Made by a program: the position numbers and the translations under genes
Assembly: GCA_017441965.1 (NCBI GenBank)
Contig: JAFSBF010000128.1
Location: 1 to 6,905 of the forward strand
Reading direction: 5' to 3'
DNA: 6,905 nt
DNA from: Clostridia bacterium
Lineage (GTDB): Bacteria > Bacillota > Clostridia > UMGS1883
Shown here: piece by piece, positions 5,157 to 6,905 of the stretch
How the letters are laid out: each line of letters starts with the position of its first letter
Position numbering within the stretch: position 1 is the first letter of the stretch
Notes under the pieces: generated by a model
Databases searched by the model: none
What the model was told of the DNA's origin: nothing
The model's input: only the letters and a program-made list of their open reading frames with translations

Positions 5157-6905
5157 TAAGGGTATATATAAATCAACCCTCAGGCGTTATCTGTGGGGAA
5201 GTGTACTGTATTTCATTCTTCTGTTTATGATAACGGGTATGTCAATTCTTCTCAACTATTCAAATGATAACGGCTATCTTCCGATGATTAACGGCAGACG
5301 GGTCTGTATACTTCTTAATAATGAATATATACTTCTCCCCATCCTACTCTCGATAGCAGTGCCGACAATTGCGGGACTTCTTATTTTCCGTTTCATTCAT
5401 TCGAAGAAAACTTCTGTATTTGTTCACAGCCTGCCCGTAAAGAGAACGGCAAACTACATATCCTCCGTTTTTGCAGGGCTGACGCTGATGATTGTTCCCA
5501 TAATCCTTAACACTGCAATTCTGATGATAATTTCACTCTCGGGATATTCGCAGTATTTTTCTGTGGGTGATTGCGCAGTATGGATTCTCCTTAATATATT
5601 CAGTATCTTTATAATGTTTTCGTGCGTGTGTTTTGTCAGCTCACTTACAGGAAACAGCTTTGCAATGATTGCACTGAATATTCTTTTTCATACTTTCGTG
5701 CCGCTTATTACGGCAGGCTTAAGCCTTGTCTGTGAAAAATTCCTGCACGGATATGCAGGCGAGAATGAGCTTTTGACAAGAGTTGTTAATAATAATTTCC
5801 CCGCACGTATAATGAGTATTGTTTCATCGTGGAATTACGAGCATATAACGGCAAAGTCCTATACGTCAGATTTTGTAAAGTTCAGCCTTATTGCAATTGT
5901 GCTTTACGTTATAAGCGCAGTTTTCTATAAAGCACGTAAAATGGAAACGGCAGAGGATGTTGCAGGATTTAAATGTCTTAATCCCATCTTCAAATATCTC
6001 ATAACCTTTATGGGTGCAGTGGCAGCATTTTCAATTTTCAGTGACTCGATTGATGAAAATGAATTTATATTTTGGTGTCTTGTTGCGCTGGTGAGCGCAG
6101 TAATATATTTTGCAAGTGAAATGCTGCTTAAAAAGACTTTTAAGGTATGGCATACCTACAAGGGATACCTTGTTTTTGCAGCAGCGTTTTCCGTGCTGAT
6201 GTGCCTTTTCTCGCTGACAAGCTTTTTCGGGTTTGAAACAAATATTCCGCCAAAGGATAAAATTGCAAAGGTTACGGTATATGATTATTACAGAAACGAA
6301 AAACCCCTTGTGGCAAATGCGGATGTTATCGACCGTGCGCTTAATATTCACGGAAAAATGATTGCAAAGGCGCAGCGGATAAAGGTGCAGGGTGAAACTG
6401 CAATCCATATTGAATATCAGCTTGAAAACAAAAAATCAGTTCACCGCAGATATCCTATAACAGAGGATGAACTGCACGAAATAATGAACTCACTCTATAA
6501 AAATGAAGAATACAAAATGAAGCGTGAGGAAATTTTTGGAGAGACAGAAGAAATTTATAAAGCAAACATTAACCATAACCGCGGCAGTGAGGAAATTTTT
6601 GATAAGGATAAGCTCAAAGCACTTAATGAGTGCGTAACGGCTGATATTATGGAGCTTGATTATGATGAGCTTTATAATAACGGATGGAATTTTAATATAG
6701 AGCTTAATTATATTATGGATGATGAAAAAGAGGGGTATCACAACATTATCCAGGGTTTAGATGATGACGGAAAGCGTATAAAGGTAAGATATCTGCATCT
6801 TAATATAAACCCAAATTACAAGCGCACAGTGCAGTGGATAAAGGATAACGGCTACTGGGATTTGGTGAAAATAAATAATGAGGGCTTTATATACATCTGT
6901 AAGGA
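5131..6905 (+). CDS. ABC-2-like transporter permease with a large C-terminal soluble domain (3' end outside window)
   Basis: The frame is open from the ATG at 5131 to the right edge (591 complete codons, no stop), so the gene is partial. The product begins MISRASLFNKGIYKSTLRRYLW, with a basic amphipathic start before the first span, as in permeases paired with YtrB-like ATPases. Hydrophobic spans are seen near residues 21-42, 66-88, 112-138, 151-171, 175-201, 250-266, 288-304, 312-330 and 346-366. The cytoplasmic loop between spans 2 and 3 has SKKTSVFVHSLPVKR (91-105), the HSLP-x-x-R motif common in this permease group. From 367 on, a polar, charged region of at least 225 residues follows, rich in Asp, Glu, Lys and Tyr. 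I believe it corresponds to the DUF6449 type of C-terminal domain, but this is from memory. If nine spans is right and the N-terminus is cytoplasmic, this domain is extracytoplasmic. It presumably forms a complex with the ATPase; the substrate is unknown. Confidence 0.92.
   Translation, partial: MISRASLFNKGIYKSTLRRYLWGSVLYFILLFMITGMSILLNYSNDNGYLPMINGRRVCILLNNEYILLPILLSIAVPTIAGLLIFRFIHSKKTSVFVHSLPVKRTANYISSVFAGLTLMIVPIILNTAILMIISLSGYSQYFSVGDCAVWILLNIFSIFIMFSCVCFVSSLTGNSFAMIALNILFHTFVPLITAGLSLVCEKFLHGYAGENELLTRVVNNNFPARIMSIVSSWNYEHITAKSYTSDFVKFSLIAIVLYVISAVFYKARKMETAEDVAGFKCLNPIFKYLITFMGAVAAFSIFSDSIDENEFIFWCLVALVSAVIYFASEMLLKKTFKVWHTYKGYLVFAAAFSVLMCLFSLTSFFGFETNIPPKDKIAKVTVYDYYRNEKPLVANADVIDRALNIHGKMIAKAQRIKVQGETAIHIEYQLENKKSVHRRYPITEDELHEIMNSLYKNEEYKMKREEIFGETEEIYKANINHNRGSEEIFDKDKLKALNECVTADIMELDYDELYNNGWNFNIELNYIMDDEKEGYHNIIQGLDDDGKRIKVRYLHLNINPNYKRTVQWIKDNGYWDLVKINNEGFIYICK

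Noticed and set aside
6031..6741. Minus-strand reading frames at 6031-6408 and 6490-6741
   Set aside because: They are antisense to the permease, which is open throughout. Their His/Cys/Ile/Phe-rich composition is what reversing this AT-rich coding sequence would give.

Overview
The window looks like chromosomal DNA of an AT-rich Firmicute, most likely a gut or anaerobic member of the Clostridia. The evidence is near-consensus AGGAGG ribosome binding sites in front of almost every gene, TTGACA/TATAAT-type promoters with 17-bp spacers, a BlaI/M56 regulatory pair, a YtrA-type GntR/ABC operon, and a secreted WG-repeat protein. This placement is inferred from gene content and style, not from a phylogenetic marker.

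Left half, minus strand (3421 down to 1). A three-gene operon is read from one promoter at 3393-3421. It encodes a BlaI/MecI-family repressor (3348-2962), an M56 (BlaR1/MecR1-type) membrane metallopeptidase sensor (2972-1374), and a secreted WG-repeat protein (1363-1). The WG protein runs off the left edge just as what looks like an S-layer homology (SLH) domain begins. The genes overlap by 11 bp or are separated by 10 bp, and each has a strong Shine-Dalgarno site. The promoter carries two BlaI-type TACA-NN-TGTA boxes, nested in a 54-bp, almost perfect palindrome. No beta-lactamase or penicillin-binding protein gene is seen. The peptidase lacks the usual penicillin-binding sensor domain and instead has a Pro/Lys/Glu-rich linker and a small beta-rich tail. 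My reading is that this is an autoregulated circuit that senses something other than, or in addition to, beta-lactams and outputs a cell-surface WG-repeat protein. That output role is an inference.

Centre (3422-3879). A stretch with nothing recognisable (3422-3575) is followed by a Rho-independent terminator, a class II tRNA-Leu(CAA) on the minus strand with encoded CCA, and its own promoter. This unit insulates the left operon from the divergent right-hand operon.

Right half, plus strand (3795-6905). A second self-contained operon has a strong promoter (TTGACA, 17 bp, extended -10). A 10-bp perfect inverted repeat with a 13-bp spacer overlaps the -10 box and start site and is the probable site of autoregulation by the first gene product. 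The genes are a short YtrA-type GntR repressor (3880-4257), an ABC ATPase (4257-5156) and an ABC-2-like permease with a large C-terminal soluble domain (5131 to beyond the right edge). They overlap by 1 and 26 bp and are probably translationally coupled. In related bacteria such operons respond to cell-envelope stress or antibiotics, so both halves of the window may be envelope-response modules, though nothing in the sequence directly links them.
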